From Nitrospinae bacterium RIFCSPLOWO2_12_39_16 (GTDB taxonomy: Bacteria > Nitrospinota > Nitrospinia > UBA9942): DNA of 17,248 nt. The stretch is from the NCBI GenBank assembly GCA_001805005.1, contig MHDO01000078.1:1-17248 (forward strand). Reading direction: 5' to 3'. The notes beneath the pieces are model-generated. The model was not told the origin of the DNA, did no database searches, and saw nothing but the letters and a program-made list of their open reading frames with translations. The position numbers were made by a program, and so were the translations under genes. Position 1 is the first letter of the stretch, and every line of letters begins with the position of its first letter. Positions 1 through 6,985 of the stretch are shown here, in pieces.

Positions 1-501
1 CCTCCTGTTTTCTATAAGCTCATCCTCAAACATTACCAAAAAATAAGACGCTATAGCCATGAGTTCCCAGGAGATTAAAAAGAAGAAGGCGTCGTCTGAT
101 AGGACTACAAGAAACATCCCTGCAATAAAAAGAGAGTAAAATATTACGAGGTGTGTTACCGACCGTTTACCTGCATATCCTTTACAATAACCTGTAGAAT
201 AGATGGATACAAAAAAACTCAGAAGTCCGATGACAGTTAGAAAGAAACCTGATAAAGGGTCAAGCCTCAGATGAAAAGGCAAATCAGGCAAGCCAATAGA
301 AAGGGTAACTGATTCGGGAGTATCGATTGCCACAGACCATATTCCAGCCACTACAGCAATCGCAGAAGCTATTGACATGAGAGGAAAAGATACATATATA
401 AGCATTTTTTGGTGTCTGGCAAACAGGGGCACCAACGCTATTGTAAAAGCAATGATAAGTATTGAGAGAGATACCAAAACAAAAGGTGATAGAGTCATCA
501 T
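1..501 (-). CDS. hyfB: Hydrogenase-4 subunit B-like / complex I antiporter-type membrane subunit (3' end outside window)
   Basis: Partial gene: it starts at the ATG at 501-499 and leaves the window at base 1, so 167 N-terminal residues are visible. Five hydrophobic segments are seen (about residues 5-27, 35-56, 84-102, 117-134 and 137-156). The stretch RLDPLSGFF (79-87) and the SWELM motif near 144-148, with its conserved membrane Glu, are typical of the HyfB/HycC/NuoL/MrpD proton-antiporter family; the short N-terminus looks most like HyfB/HycC. Known family role: a proton-pumping module attached to a membrane-bound hydrogenase or formate hydrogenlyase. A second in-frame ATG lies at 498, and neither has a clear Shine-Dalgarno sequence; an in-frame stop at 538-540 limits any upstream start. 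The gene lies downstream of the XRE-cupin gene on the same strand, separated by a palindromic repeat. A complex I or Mrp subunit cannot be excluded without the rest of the gene. Confidence 0.78.
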   Translation of the reverse strand, partial: MMTLSPFVLVSLSILIIAFTIALVPLFARHQKMLIYVSFPLMSIASAIAVVAGIWSVAIDTPESVTLSIGLPDLPFHLRLDPLSGFFLTVIGLLSFFVSIYSTGYCKGYAGKRSVTHLVIFYSLFIAGMFLVVLSDDAFFFLISWELMAIASYFLVMFEDELIENRR

Positions 502-519
502 TTGTTTAGAAAAATATAT

Positions 520-668
520 ATCCGCAGATTTCGCAGATTACCGCTGATTAAAAAGATTGATAAGAAAGCCGTGAAACCATGAATATTCTTTTAATGGCTT
601 TTCCCCTTCCTGTTTTCCTAATAAATAAAGGTTTTAAAATCTGTGTTAATCTGTGTCAATCTGTGGTT
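520..668. repeat. Inverted element with about 10-nt tandem modules in each arm
   Basis: This fills most of the 187-bp gap between the hyfB-like start and the XRE-cupin stop. The right arm (638-667) holds three consecutive 10-mers of the form AATCTGTGNN. The left arm (about 520-549), read on the minus strand, holds three modules of the form AATCNGCGNN spaced 9-10 nt apart. The arms are therefore imperfect inverted copies around an unrelated AT-rich centre of about 90 bp. That centre has a weak hairpin with an AAAGCCGT arm near 566 and an ATGGCTTT arm near 594. Nothing in the gap looks coding. I see no target-site duplication and no transposase. Confidence 0.7.
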
Positions 669-688
669 CCAAATTAAGTTTTTGTTCT

Positions 689-1234
689 TTATGGTGGTGG
701 AATCACCAATATAATTATTGCCTCCTTCTTGCCTATGTTTTTCCAATTGTGAGGTTTTGTGGAATTGAAATAGACACTATCTCCATCCTCTAATGTGTAT
801 TCATTCTGTTCTAGTGTGAACTTGACCTTTCCCTGCAGGATGATTCCAAACTCTTCTCCGTGACGGGATGAGTATGGGTGTTCTCCGCCCTCTCCACCAA
901 CCTCAAGAGTCAGCATAAAGGGTTCAATCTTTTTTTTGCTTATCTCATGAGCGAGGGGCTGTATAATTGCCTTTGAACCCTTGCTGTATATCCTCCTCCT
1001 CTCATTCTTTCTCATCACAATACTGTTTGTCTTTTCCGGCTCGTCAAAAAAATATGTGATGTGCATATTTAAGGCATTGGCAATATTTTCAAGGGATGCA
1101 ATGGATGGCGATACCTGTCCCAATTCCAATTGAGATAAAAAACTGGCAGATAAGCCTACCTTATCTCCTAAATCTCTCAGGGATAATCTCTGGCTCTCCC
1201 TTAACGCTTTTAATTTTTCTCCTATGGTAATCAT
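689..1234 (-). CDS. XRE-family regulator with C-terminal cupin domain
   Basis: A 181-residue protein with the usual two-domain build of XRE-cupin regulators. Residues 6-60 form a Cro/CI-type helix-turn-helix, with the recognition region around GLSASFLSQLE (27-37). After a linker, residues 105-178 form a cupin barrel. Possible metal or ligand residues are His119, His125 and Glu128 in the first cupin motif and His162 in the second (KPHNW). Family members sense small metabolites through the cupin and bind DNA as dimers; the ligand here is unknown. The gene is divergent from icd-acl, and the shared 319-bp region carries four copies of a TGTAAA-type sequence. Autoregulation and control of icd-acl are therefore likely, but this is inferred. 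The start at 1234 gives the canonical N-terminus of the HTH domain, although no Shine-Dalgarno sequence is visible. Confidence 0.93.
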   Translation of the reverse strand: MITIGEKLKALRESQRLSLRDLGDKVGLSASFLSQLELGQVSPSIASLENIANALNMHITYFFDEPEKTNSIVMRKNERRRIYSKGSKAIIQPLAHEISKKKIEPFMLTLEVGGEGGEHPYSSRHGEEFGIILQGKVKFTLEQNEYTLEDGDSVYFNSTKPHNWKNIGKKEAIIILVIPPP

Positions 1235-1238
1235 TGAA

Positions 1239-1294
1239 AATATATTTACACTAATAGTTTACATTGTCAATTAATAATTTACAGAATAATTACA
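1239..1294. promoter_or_regulatory. Operator-like cluster of four TGTAAA-type repeats
   Basis: Read on the minus strand, four related 12-mers occur. The two best copies are TGTAAATTATTA (1283-1272) and TGTAAACTATTA (1263-1252), differing at one base and spaced exactly 20 bp, two helical turns. Weaker copies are TGTAAATATATT (1250-1239) and one starting TGTAATTATT (1294-1285). The cluster lies between the divergent XRE-cupin and icd genes and overlaps the candidate XRE promoter. It is likely to be the binding array of that regulator. The repeats are seen; the protein that binds them is inferred. Confidence 0.6.
1243..1270 (-). promoter_or_regulatory. Candidate promoter of the XRE-cupin gene
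   Basis: On the minus strand a perfect -35 hexamer TTGACA (1270-1265) is followed after 16 bp by TAAATA (1248-1243), a poor -10 match. Two of the operator-like repeats lie in the spacer and over the -10, as expected for self-repression. If used, transcription would begin close to the ATG at 1234, leaving almost no leader. That agrees with the missing Shine-Dalgarno sequence. Confidence 0.4.
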
Positions 1295-1315
1295 AAAGGT
1301 TGCAGAAGGTTTTTC

Positions 1316-1344
1316 TTGACAATAAGAATGAGGTTTAATAATAT
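1316..1344 (+). promoter_or_regulatory. Sigma-70-type promoter of icd-acl
   Basis: A perfect -35 box TTGACA (1316-1321) is separated by exactly 17 bp from TAATAT (1339-1344), five of six matches to the -10 consensus. The predicted start of transcription is near 1351, giving a leader of about 200 nt before icd. The operator-like repeats lie upstream of the -35 (nearest copy ends at 1294). A regulator bound there could activate icd-acl, or repress by looping or crowding. Confidence 0.7.
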
Positions 1345-1394
1345 AAATTCTAAAATAACTACTTGTTGCTAAACAGGACTGGCAATAAGGTAAG

Positions 1395-1438
1395 CCAATA
1401 GTGATTATCAGGTTTTTTAGATTGCTATTGGATTTTTT
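1395..1438 (+). terminator. Terminator-like hairpin in the icd leader (possible attenuator)
   Basis: CCAATAGTGAT (1395-1405) pairs with ATTGCTATTGG (1421-1431) over 11 bp with two G-U pairs and a 15-nt loop. It is followed at once by a run of six T (1433-1438). This is the form of an intrinsic terminator, about 45 nt into the predicted icd transcript and 115 nt before the start codon. A smaller hairpin (TTGCTA 1366-1371 with TGGCAA 1380-1385) precedes it. I cannot identify a known riboswitch class, and no convincing leader peptide was found. Confidence 0.45.
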
Positions 1439-1450
1439 CTTCAAGTTTGT

Positions 1451-1518
1451 ATTATCGGAGAATCTTAACAAGATTATAAAGTAAGGATAATCTCTCAAAA
1501 TCCGATTTAGGATTTGAG
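1451..1518 (+). other. Structured 3' part of the icd leader
   Basis: Two further foldable segments follow the terminator-like hairpin. ATTATC (1451-1456) can pair with GATAAT (1486-1491) around an inner AATCTT/AAGATT hairpin (1461-1475). CTCAAAATCC (1494-1503) pairs with GGATTTGAG (1510-1518), one A bulged, round a 6-nt loop. The last ends 23 nt before the ribosome binding site. The pairing is visible, but any regulatory role is speculation. Confidence 0.35.
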
Positions 1519-1541
1519 GTAATCTATTAAAAATCAATACT

Positions 1542-1548
1542 AAGGAGG
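1542..1548 (+). promoter_or_regulatory. Strong ribosome binding site of icd
   Basis: AAGGAGG, a full anti-16S match, lies 5 nt before the ATG at 1554 and 11 nt before a second in-frame ATG at 1560. Either could be used, and the protein differs by only two residues. Such a strong site is unusual in this window, where most genes have none. Confidence 0.8.
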
Positions 1549-1553
1549 AATAT

Positions 1554-3773
1554 ATGGCTATGAAGATTATGTATACGGCAACTGATGAAGCGCCTGCACT
1601 GGCGACTTATTCTTTACTTCCTATTGTTAAGGCATTTACAAAGACAGCCGGCATTGATATTGAATTAAGAGATATATCGCTTGCAGGCAGGATTATAGCA
1701 AACTTTCCCGAAAATCTGACAGAGAAGCAAAGGATACCTGATGAGCTGACTGAACTGGGTAAACTTGCAATGACACCTGAGGCAAACATTATCAAGCTGC
1801 CGAATATCAGCGCATCTATCCCGCAGTTAAAGGCAGCAATTAAGGAATTGCAGTCTCAGGGTTATAAAGTTCCAGACTATCCTGAAGAGCCAAAAAACGA
1901 TGCTGAGAAGGAGATTAAGGCGAGATACGGAAAGGTTTTAGGTAGTGCGGTCAACCCTGTTTTAAGGGAAGGGAACTCCGATCGCAGGGCGTCTACCTCA
2001 GTAAAAAATTATGCAAAAAAGAATCCGCACAAAATGGGGGCATGGGGCGCAAATTCAAAAACCCATGTAGCGTCTATGAGCGGTGGAGATTTCTACGGCA
2101 GTGAAAAATCCGTTACAGTTGATAAGGCAGGAAACTTCAGGATAGAATTCGTCAGTAAGGACGGAAAGGCCACGGTTCTCAAGGAAAAAACATCTTTCAA
2201 GGCAGGTGAAGTTATAGATGCCTCTGTCATGAACCGCAAAGCCTTGCGAAAATTCTTTGAAGAACAGATAGAAGACGCAAAAAAGAGCGGAGTGATGTTA
2301 TCTTTACATCTAAAGGCAACCATGATGAAGGTCTCCGACCCTATCATGTTTGGCCACGCTGTCTCCGTTTTCTTTAAAGATGTTTTTGAAAAACATGCCT
2401 CTACATTTAAAGAGATAGGCGTTGATTCCAGCAATGGGCTTGGCGACCTTTACACGAAGATTGCAAAACTGCCGGAGGCTAAAAAAGCCGAGATAGAAGC
2501 GGACATAAAGGCTTGTTACAAGAATCGCCCCGAACTCGCTATGGTGAATTCGGATAAGGGCATCACCAATCTGCATGTGCCGAGTGATGTGATTGTTGAC
2601 GCATCCATGCCTGCGATGATTCGTGAATCGGGTAAAATGTGGGGACCAGACGGCAAACTCCGTGATACCAAAGCAGTGATACCTGACAGGAATTACGCTG
2701 GAGTTTATCAGGAAGTAATAGATGATTGTAAAAAACACGGTGCATTTGACCCAAGAACTATGGGAAGTGTTCCCAATGTCGGTCTTATGGCACAAAAGGC
2801 AGAGGAATACGGGTCTCATGATAAGACATTTAAGTCCCCCGGAGATGGAACAATCCGTGCTGTTGACGAATCAGGCAAAGTATTACTGGAACAGAAAGTT
2901 GAAGAAGGCGATATATTCCGCATGTGTCAGACAAAAGATGCGGCAATACAGGACTGGGTAAAACTGGCTGTTACAAGGGCGCGGGCAACCGGAACACCTG
3001 CTGTTTTCTGGCTTGACAAAAACAGGGCTCATGATGTGCAGATTATGGAGAAAGTCAATCTTTACCTAAAGAATCATGATACTAAAGGATTGGATATAAA
3101 AATCATGTCCCCAATAGAAGCTACACGCTTTTCGCTTGAACGTATAAGAGAGGGGAAAGACACGATTTCTGTCACCGGCAATGTTCTCCGTGATTATCTC
3201 ACAGACCTCTTCCCGATTCTGGAACTTGGCACCAGCGCGAAAATGCTGTCAATTGTGCCTCTCATGAACGGCGGCGGACTTTTTGAGACAGGTGCAGGAG
3301 GCTCGGCGCCAAAACATGTCCAGCAGTTTAAGGAAGAAGGTTATTTAAGATGGGATTCCCTCGGGGAATTTCTGGCTCTTGCCGTATCTTTGGAACATCT
3401 GGCAAATACATTCAAAAATAAAAAGGCACAGATTCTTGCCGATACTTTGGATCAGGCAAATGGCAAGATATTGGATAACAACAGGTCGCCTGCCCGTAAG
3501 GTCGGCGAATTGGATAACCGTGGAAGCCATTTTTATCTTGCTCTATATTGGGCGCAGGCGTTGGCAGGGCAGATTCAGGATAAAGAACTTCAGTCCCGTT
3601 TTTCCAAAGTGGCAAAAGAGCTTGGAGCTAATGAGGTAAAAATTATCGGAGAACTCGCTGGGGCACAGGGAAAACCTCAGGATATGGGAGGCTATTACCG
3701 CCCGGATACTGTAAAGACAGTAAAAGCAATGCGTCCAAGCGCAACCTTAAATGCAATAATTGACACTATCTGA
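1554..3773 (+). CDS. icd: Isocitrate dehydrogenase (NADP+), monomeric type
   Basis: A 739-residue protein matching the monomeric IDH family (about 740 residues, EC 1.1.1.42), which is unrelated in length to the 400-residue dimeric enzymes. It interconverts isocitrate and 2-oxoglutarate + CO2 with NADP(H). The residues known to bind substrate and metal in the Azotobacter enzyme are all found here, shifted by one: Ser131, Asn134, Arg138, Arg144, Lys254, Asp349, Tyr419, Arg546, Asp547 and Asp551. The signature GGGLFETGAGGSAPKH (573-588) is present, so the enzyme should be active. It is the first gene of a probable two-gene unit with ATP-citrate lyase, 95 bp downstream. That pairing suggests it runs as a reductive carboxylase in the reverse TCA cycle, a role known for monomeric IDH in green sulfur bacteria. 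A strong promoter, a long structured leader and a strong ribosome binding site point to regulated, high expression. Confidence 0.97.
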   Translation: MAMKIMYTATDEAPALATYSLLPIVKAFTKTAGIDIELRDISLAGRIIANFPENLTEKQRIPDELTELGKLAMTPEANIIKLPNISASIPQLKAAIKELQSQGYKVPDYPEEPKNDAEKEIKARYGKVLGSAVNPVLREGNSDRRASTSVKNYAKKNPHKMGAWGANSKTHVASMSGGDFYGSEKSVTVDKAGNFRIEFVSKDGKATVLKEKTSFKAGEVIDASVMNRKALRKFFEEQIEDAKKSGVMLSLHLKATMMKVSDPIMFGHAVSVFFKDVFEKHASTFKEIGVDSSNGLGDLYTKIAKLPEAKKAEIEADIKACYKNRPELAMVNSDKGITNLHVPSDVIVDASMPAMIRESGKMWGPDGKLRDTKAVIPDRNYAGVYQEVIDDCKKHGAFDPRTMGSVPNVGLMAQKAEEYGSHDKTFKSPGDGTIRAVDESGKVLLEQKVEEGDIFRMCQTKDAAIQDWVKLAVTRARATGTPAVFWLDKNRAHDVQIMEKVNLYLKNHDTKGLDIKIMSPIEATRFSLERIREGKDTISVTGNVLRDYLTDLFPILELGTSAKMLSIVPLMNGGGLFETGAGGSAPKHVQQFKEEGYLRWDSLGEFLALAVSLEHLANTFKNKKAQILADTLDQANGKILDNNRSPARKVGELDNRGSHFYLALYWAQALAGQIQDKELQSRFSKVAKELGANEVKIIGELAGAQGKPQDMGGYYRPDTVKTVKAMRPSATLNAIIDTI

Positions 3774-3852
3774 GCTAGCAGTGTGGGACAAAGACTTAAT
3801 TTTAGACAGGATACACAGGAAAAATGGGATTAAAAATATTCAATATATTTGA

Positions 3853-3858
3853 AAGGAG
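3853..3858 (+). promoter_or_regulatory. Ribosome binding site of ATP-citrate lyase
   Basis: AAGGAG lies 10 nt before the ATG at 3869 and supports that start. The 95-bp icd-acl gap shows no terminator and no good promoter, in line with cotranscription from the icd promoter. Only a loose AAATAT/ATATTT palindrome is seen around 3835-3850. Confidence 0.75.
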
Positions 3859-3868
3859 AATGTAAAAA

Positions 3869-6800
3869 ATGGCAAAGGTTGCCGAGTATTTTGGAAAAAA
3901 ACTATTGAGAAAATATCAGATACCAGTCCCCGCAAACTGGCTTGTTACTGAAAAGGCGCAGCTTGACGAGATAGAGCTGAATAGTAACAGGGAATATGTT
4001 GTAAAGGCGCATGGCAATTTTAAGGGGAGGGGAAAACTTGGGCTTGTAAAAGTTAAATTATCAGCGAAGGATGCTGTGGGAGAGGCAAAGAAAATGCTCT
4101 TCCATCAGATTAATATAAACAGCCATCCTGTAATCATCTCTGAGGTTCTTATTGAGGAGATGGTAAGCACCCAGAAAGAATATTATCTTGCCCTTCAATC
4201 TGTCAGAGAGGGGACAGATGTCCTTTTTTCTGTGAAGGGTGGAATAGAGATTGAGGAGAACTGGGATTCAGTAAATACAATTACAATTCCCATTGATGGT
4301 GTAAATGACTCAGCATTAAAACAATTTTTAAAGAAGGCATCAGTGCCTGAGAAAGAAATATCCAACCTATCTGATTTTATAAAGAAACTTTACGAGTCAT
4401 TCACAGGCGAAGATGCAACATATTTGGAAATTAATCCCCTTGGGATAATAAAAGATAGTTTTGTCGGAATGGATGCCGTTCTAATGGTGGATGAGGATGC
4501 GCAATATAAACATTCTGACTGGACATTTAATTTTCTTTCAGATTTTGCCCGTCCACTTACAGACGAAGAGATTCACATAAAGACAGTAAACAGTAATTTA
4601 ACCAAGGGAACAGTTAAATTTACAGTATTGAATTTAGATGGAAAGCCAAAGGTGGCCATACTTCCTGCCGGCGGCGGTGCGTCTGTTTTCTATACTGATG
4701 CAGTAGTCCAGCTTGGAGGCGTTCCATTAAATTATACAGAATACAGCGGCGACCCTCCGGCAGATGCGGTTTTTGAGCTTACAAAAATTGTTGCGGCACA
4801 GCCCGATATTCAGCATTTGATAGTTGGAGGTGCAATAGCAAACTTTACAGATGTAAAAGCAACCTTTACAGGTATTATTAAGGGGCTTCACTGGGCAAGA
4901 GAGCAGGGGCATTTGAATGGTGTCAAGATATGGGTAAGAAGGGGCGGTCCGAATGAAATGGCAGGGCTTGACATGATGAGGGCTCTCAGGGAGGAGGGCT
5001 TTGATATTTATGTATATGACAGAAATACCCCCTTGACTGCCATTGCAAACATGGCACTGGATGGCAAGATAGAGTTTCAGAAACCTAAGGCTATCTATCC
5101 TGCACCGCTTAGAAGGGAAAGGAGCCTGCCATTCTGCAACAAAACTTCTAAGATTATGATATATGGTGCACAGGGATTAAATCCTGCCAGGAGGATGGCT
5201 GAATTCAGCTACCTTTCAGGAATGCCATATAATGTTGTTTGTCTTGTAGACCCCAATGCCAGTGGAAATGAGACAATTCCTTATGGTGCTGAGACCATAT
5301 TAATGCCGACATATAAGACAGCACAGGAGGCTATTGACGGGCATCCGGAGATAAATGAGGCATTAATCTATGTGAACAGAAAAGCCGCATATGGGACAGC
5401 AATAGAGGCATTGAACTTGCCGCAGATTAGGTTTATATCCATGATTACCGAGGGTGTCCCTGAGATTGATGCAAAGAAACTCCTTCACATTGCAAGAAAT
5501 AAGGGAAAGATATTTAATGGTCCATCTGCAATCGGTATGTTCTCTGCCGGTGAGTGCAGGATGGGTGTTGCAGGAGGGTCATATGATAATCTGATTAAGT
5601 CACGACTTTATCGTCCCGGCTCTTTCGGTGTATTAACAAAATCGGGAGGACTGCTCAATGAGATTATGTGGATGCTCTCACAGTGGGCAGATGGGACAAC
5701 AACGGCAATAGGTATTGGCGGTGATTCGTTCCCGGGCTCCGATTATGTTACATATCTGGAATTCTTTGAAAATGACCCTCAGACACATGCTGTCGTTATT
5801 ATCGGCGAGATGGGGGGTAATTTAGAGGAAGGTGTGGCAGAATGGTATTCTGCAAAGCAGAGGAGGATAAAGGTAATAGCAGCAATTGCAGGCATTAGTC
5901 AGGAAAAACTGCCTAAAGGATTGAAGTTTGGTCATGCAGGTGCAAAACTTGATGCCAGTGGAAGAGGGACAACAAGATATAAGATGGACCTTCTTAAAAA
6001 GGCAGGTATTATTGTGGCTCCTACCTTTGGTGACCTTGGTCCAATTATTGAGGATGTATATTTAAAACTTGTAAAAGAAGGAAAGATTGTTCAGGATGTT
6101 GAGCCAAAACCAGCAAATGCCGAACTGCCGAAACCGATAGAAGATTTAATAAAGACAAAATCTGTAGTCATTCCATCACTCTTTACCTGTAATACATTTA
6201 ATAAAGGTGATGAGCCTGTCTATTACGGCTATAGGGCTGCTGACCTCGTAGAAAAAGGGTATGGGATTGAGCATGTTATTGGGCTCCAACTAACAGGCCG
6301 CCTGCCATCTCCGGCTGAGGCACAATTGATTAAGCGATTAATCATATTGACAGTGGATAATGGTCCTTGTGTTAGTGGTGCATTGGCAACAATAATTGCC
6401 TCATGTGCAGGAATCCCTCTTGCGCAATCTGTAGCGGCAGGCTTGATAATGATAGGTCCGAGATTTGGCGGTGCAGTTACTGATGCAGCGAAATACTTTG
6501 AGTATGGTTATAAAAATTATTCAGGTGATGTCCCGGCATTCCTTGAATACATGAAGAGAGAGGTTGGACCTGTCCCGGGAATAGGACACAGGAAGTTCTC
6601 AAAGAAGAGTCCTGATTTAAGGGTTCAATCAACAATTCAGTTTATCAGAAAAAATGAGCTAAATGCGCCTATACTAAACTTTGCACTTGAGATAGAAAAG
6701 GCAACAGTGGCAAAGAAGGATAATCTGATTCTAAATGTTGATGGAATGATGGGGGCTGTTTTAAGAGACCTTGGATTTGATATTGAAGGATTAAATGGCT

Positions 6801-6940
6801 TCTTCATTATTGCAAGGACAATTGGATTATGCGGCCACTGGGTTGACCAGAAGAAGAATAACTCAAGACTCCTCCGCCTCTTTGAATGGCTTGTCCACTG
6901 GGGTAGAAAAGATGTCAGAGATGTTCCGCCGTTGAAATAA
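3869..6940 (+). CDS. acl: ATP-citrate lyase, single-chain (fused AclB-AclA type)
   Basis: A 1023-residue protein colinear with animal ACLY: ATP-grasp domain with RRGKLGLV-like GRGKLGLV (53-60) and EINP (187-190); citrate-binding part with AGGGAS (267-272) and VRRGGPN (356-362); CoA-binding/ligase domain from about 428; phospho-His loop FGHAGA with His689; citrate-synthase-like domain from about 760. It cleaves citrate with ATP and CoA to acetyl-CoA and oxaloacetate in the cytoplasm, a key step of the reductive TCA cycle. Green sulfur bacteria carry this as two subunits, AclB and AclA; here they are one chain, joined near residues 400-428 without the long phosphorylated linker of animals. By alignment with human ACLY, Glu598 (E599), His907 (H975), Arg908, Arg918, Asp958 (D1026) and Arg983 (R1065) are kept. 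The His900 position is Asn831 in DNGP instead of DHGP. The family call is firm; full lyase activity is likely but not certain. Confidence 0.93.
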   Translation: MAKVAEYFGKKLLRKYQIPVPANWLVTEKAQLDEIELNSNREYVVKAHGNFKGRGKLGLVKVKLSAKDAVGEAKKMLFHQININSHPVIISEVLIEEMVSTQKEYYLALQSVREGTDVLFSVKGGIEIEENWDSVNTITIPIDGVNDSALKQFLKKASVPEKEISNLSDFIKKLYESFTGEDATYLEINPLGIIKDSFVGMDAVLMVDEDAQYKHSDWTFNFLSDFARPLTDEEIHIKTVNSNLTKGTVKFTVLNLDGKPKVAILPAGGGASVFYTDAVVQLGGVPLNYTEYSGDPPADAVFELTKIVAAQPDIQHLIVGGAIANFTDVKATFTGIIKGLHWAREQGHLNGVKIWVRRGGPNEMAGLDMMRALREEGFDIYVYDRNTPLTAIANMALDGKIEFQKPKAIYPAPLRRERSLPFCNKTSKIMIYGAQGLNPARRMAEFSYLSGMPYNVVCLVDPNASGNETIPYGAETILMPTYKTAQEAIDGHPEINEALIYVNRKAAYGTAIEALNLPQIRFISMITEGVPEIDAKKLLHIARNKGKIFNGPSAIGMFSAGECRMGVAGGSYDNLIKSRLYRPGSFGVLTKSGGLLNEIMWMLSQWADGTTTAIGIGGDSFPGSDYVTYLEFFENDPQTHAVVIIGEMGGNLEEGVAEWYSAKQRRIKVIAAIAGISQEKLPKGLKFGHAGAKLDASGRGTTRYKMDLLKKAGIIVAPTFGDLGPIIEDVYLKLVKEGKIVQDVEPKPANAELPKPIEDLIKTKSVVIPSLFTCNTFNKGDEPVYYGYRAADLVEKGYGIEHVIGLQLTGRLPSPAEAQLIKRLIILTVDNGPCVSGALATIIASCAGIPLAQSVAAGLIMIGPRFGGAVTDAAKYFEYGYKNYSGDVPAFLEYMKREVGPVPGIGHRKFSKKSPDLRVQSTIQFIRKNELNAPILNFALEIEKATVAKKDNLILNVDGMMGAVLRDLGFDIEGLNGFFIIARTIGLCGHWVDQKKNNSRLLRLFEWLVHWGRKDVRDVPPLK

Positions 6941-6980
6941 TAGCAAGCAGGAAAAATTATCTGTTTACTGCCTACTTTTG
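6941..6980. repeat. Possible decayed inverted element between acl and vanZ
   Basis: The 45-bp gap holds AGCAAGCAG (about 6943-6951) and, towards the other end, CTGCCTACT (about 6968-6976). These are imperfect inverted copies (seven of nine positions), with CTGTTTA as a further partial module. It resembles in plan the clearer module-based palindromes elsewhere in the window, but is weak. No ribosome binding site or terminator is seen here. Confidence 0.3.
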
Positions 6981-6985
6981 TAATA

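Noticed and set aside
1271..1537. 88-codon minus-strand open frame in the XRE-icd control region
   Set aside because: Low-complexity peptide with no recognisable family. It covers the promoter, operator repeats and leader hairpins of icd and has no ribosome binding site.
2310..2819. 169-codon minus-strand open frame opposite icd
   Set aside because: Fully inside a firmly identified icd gene on the other strand. The peptide shows no domain and follows from the codon use of icd.
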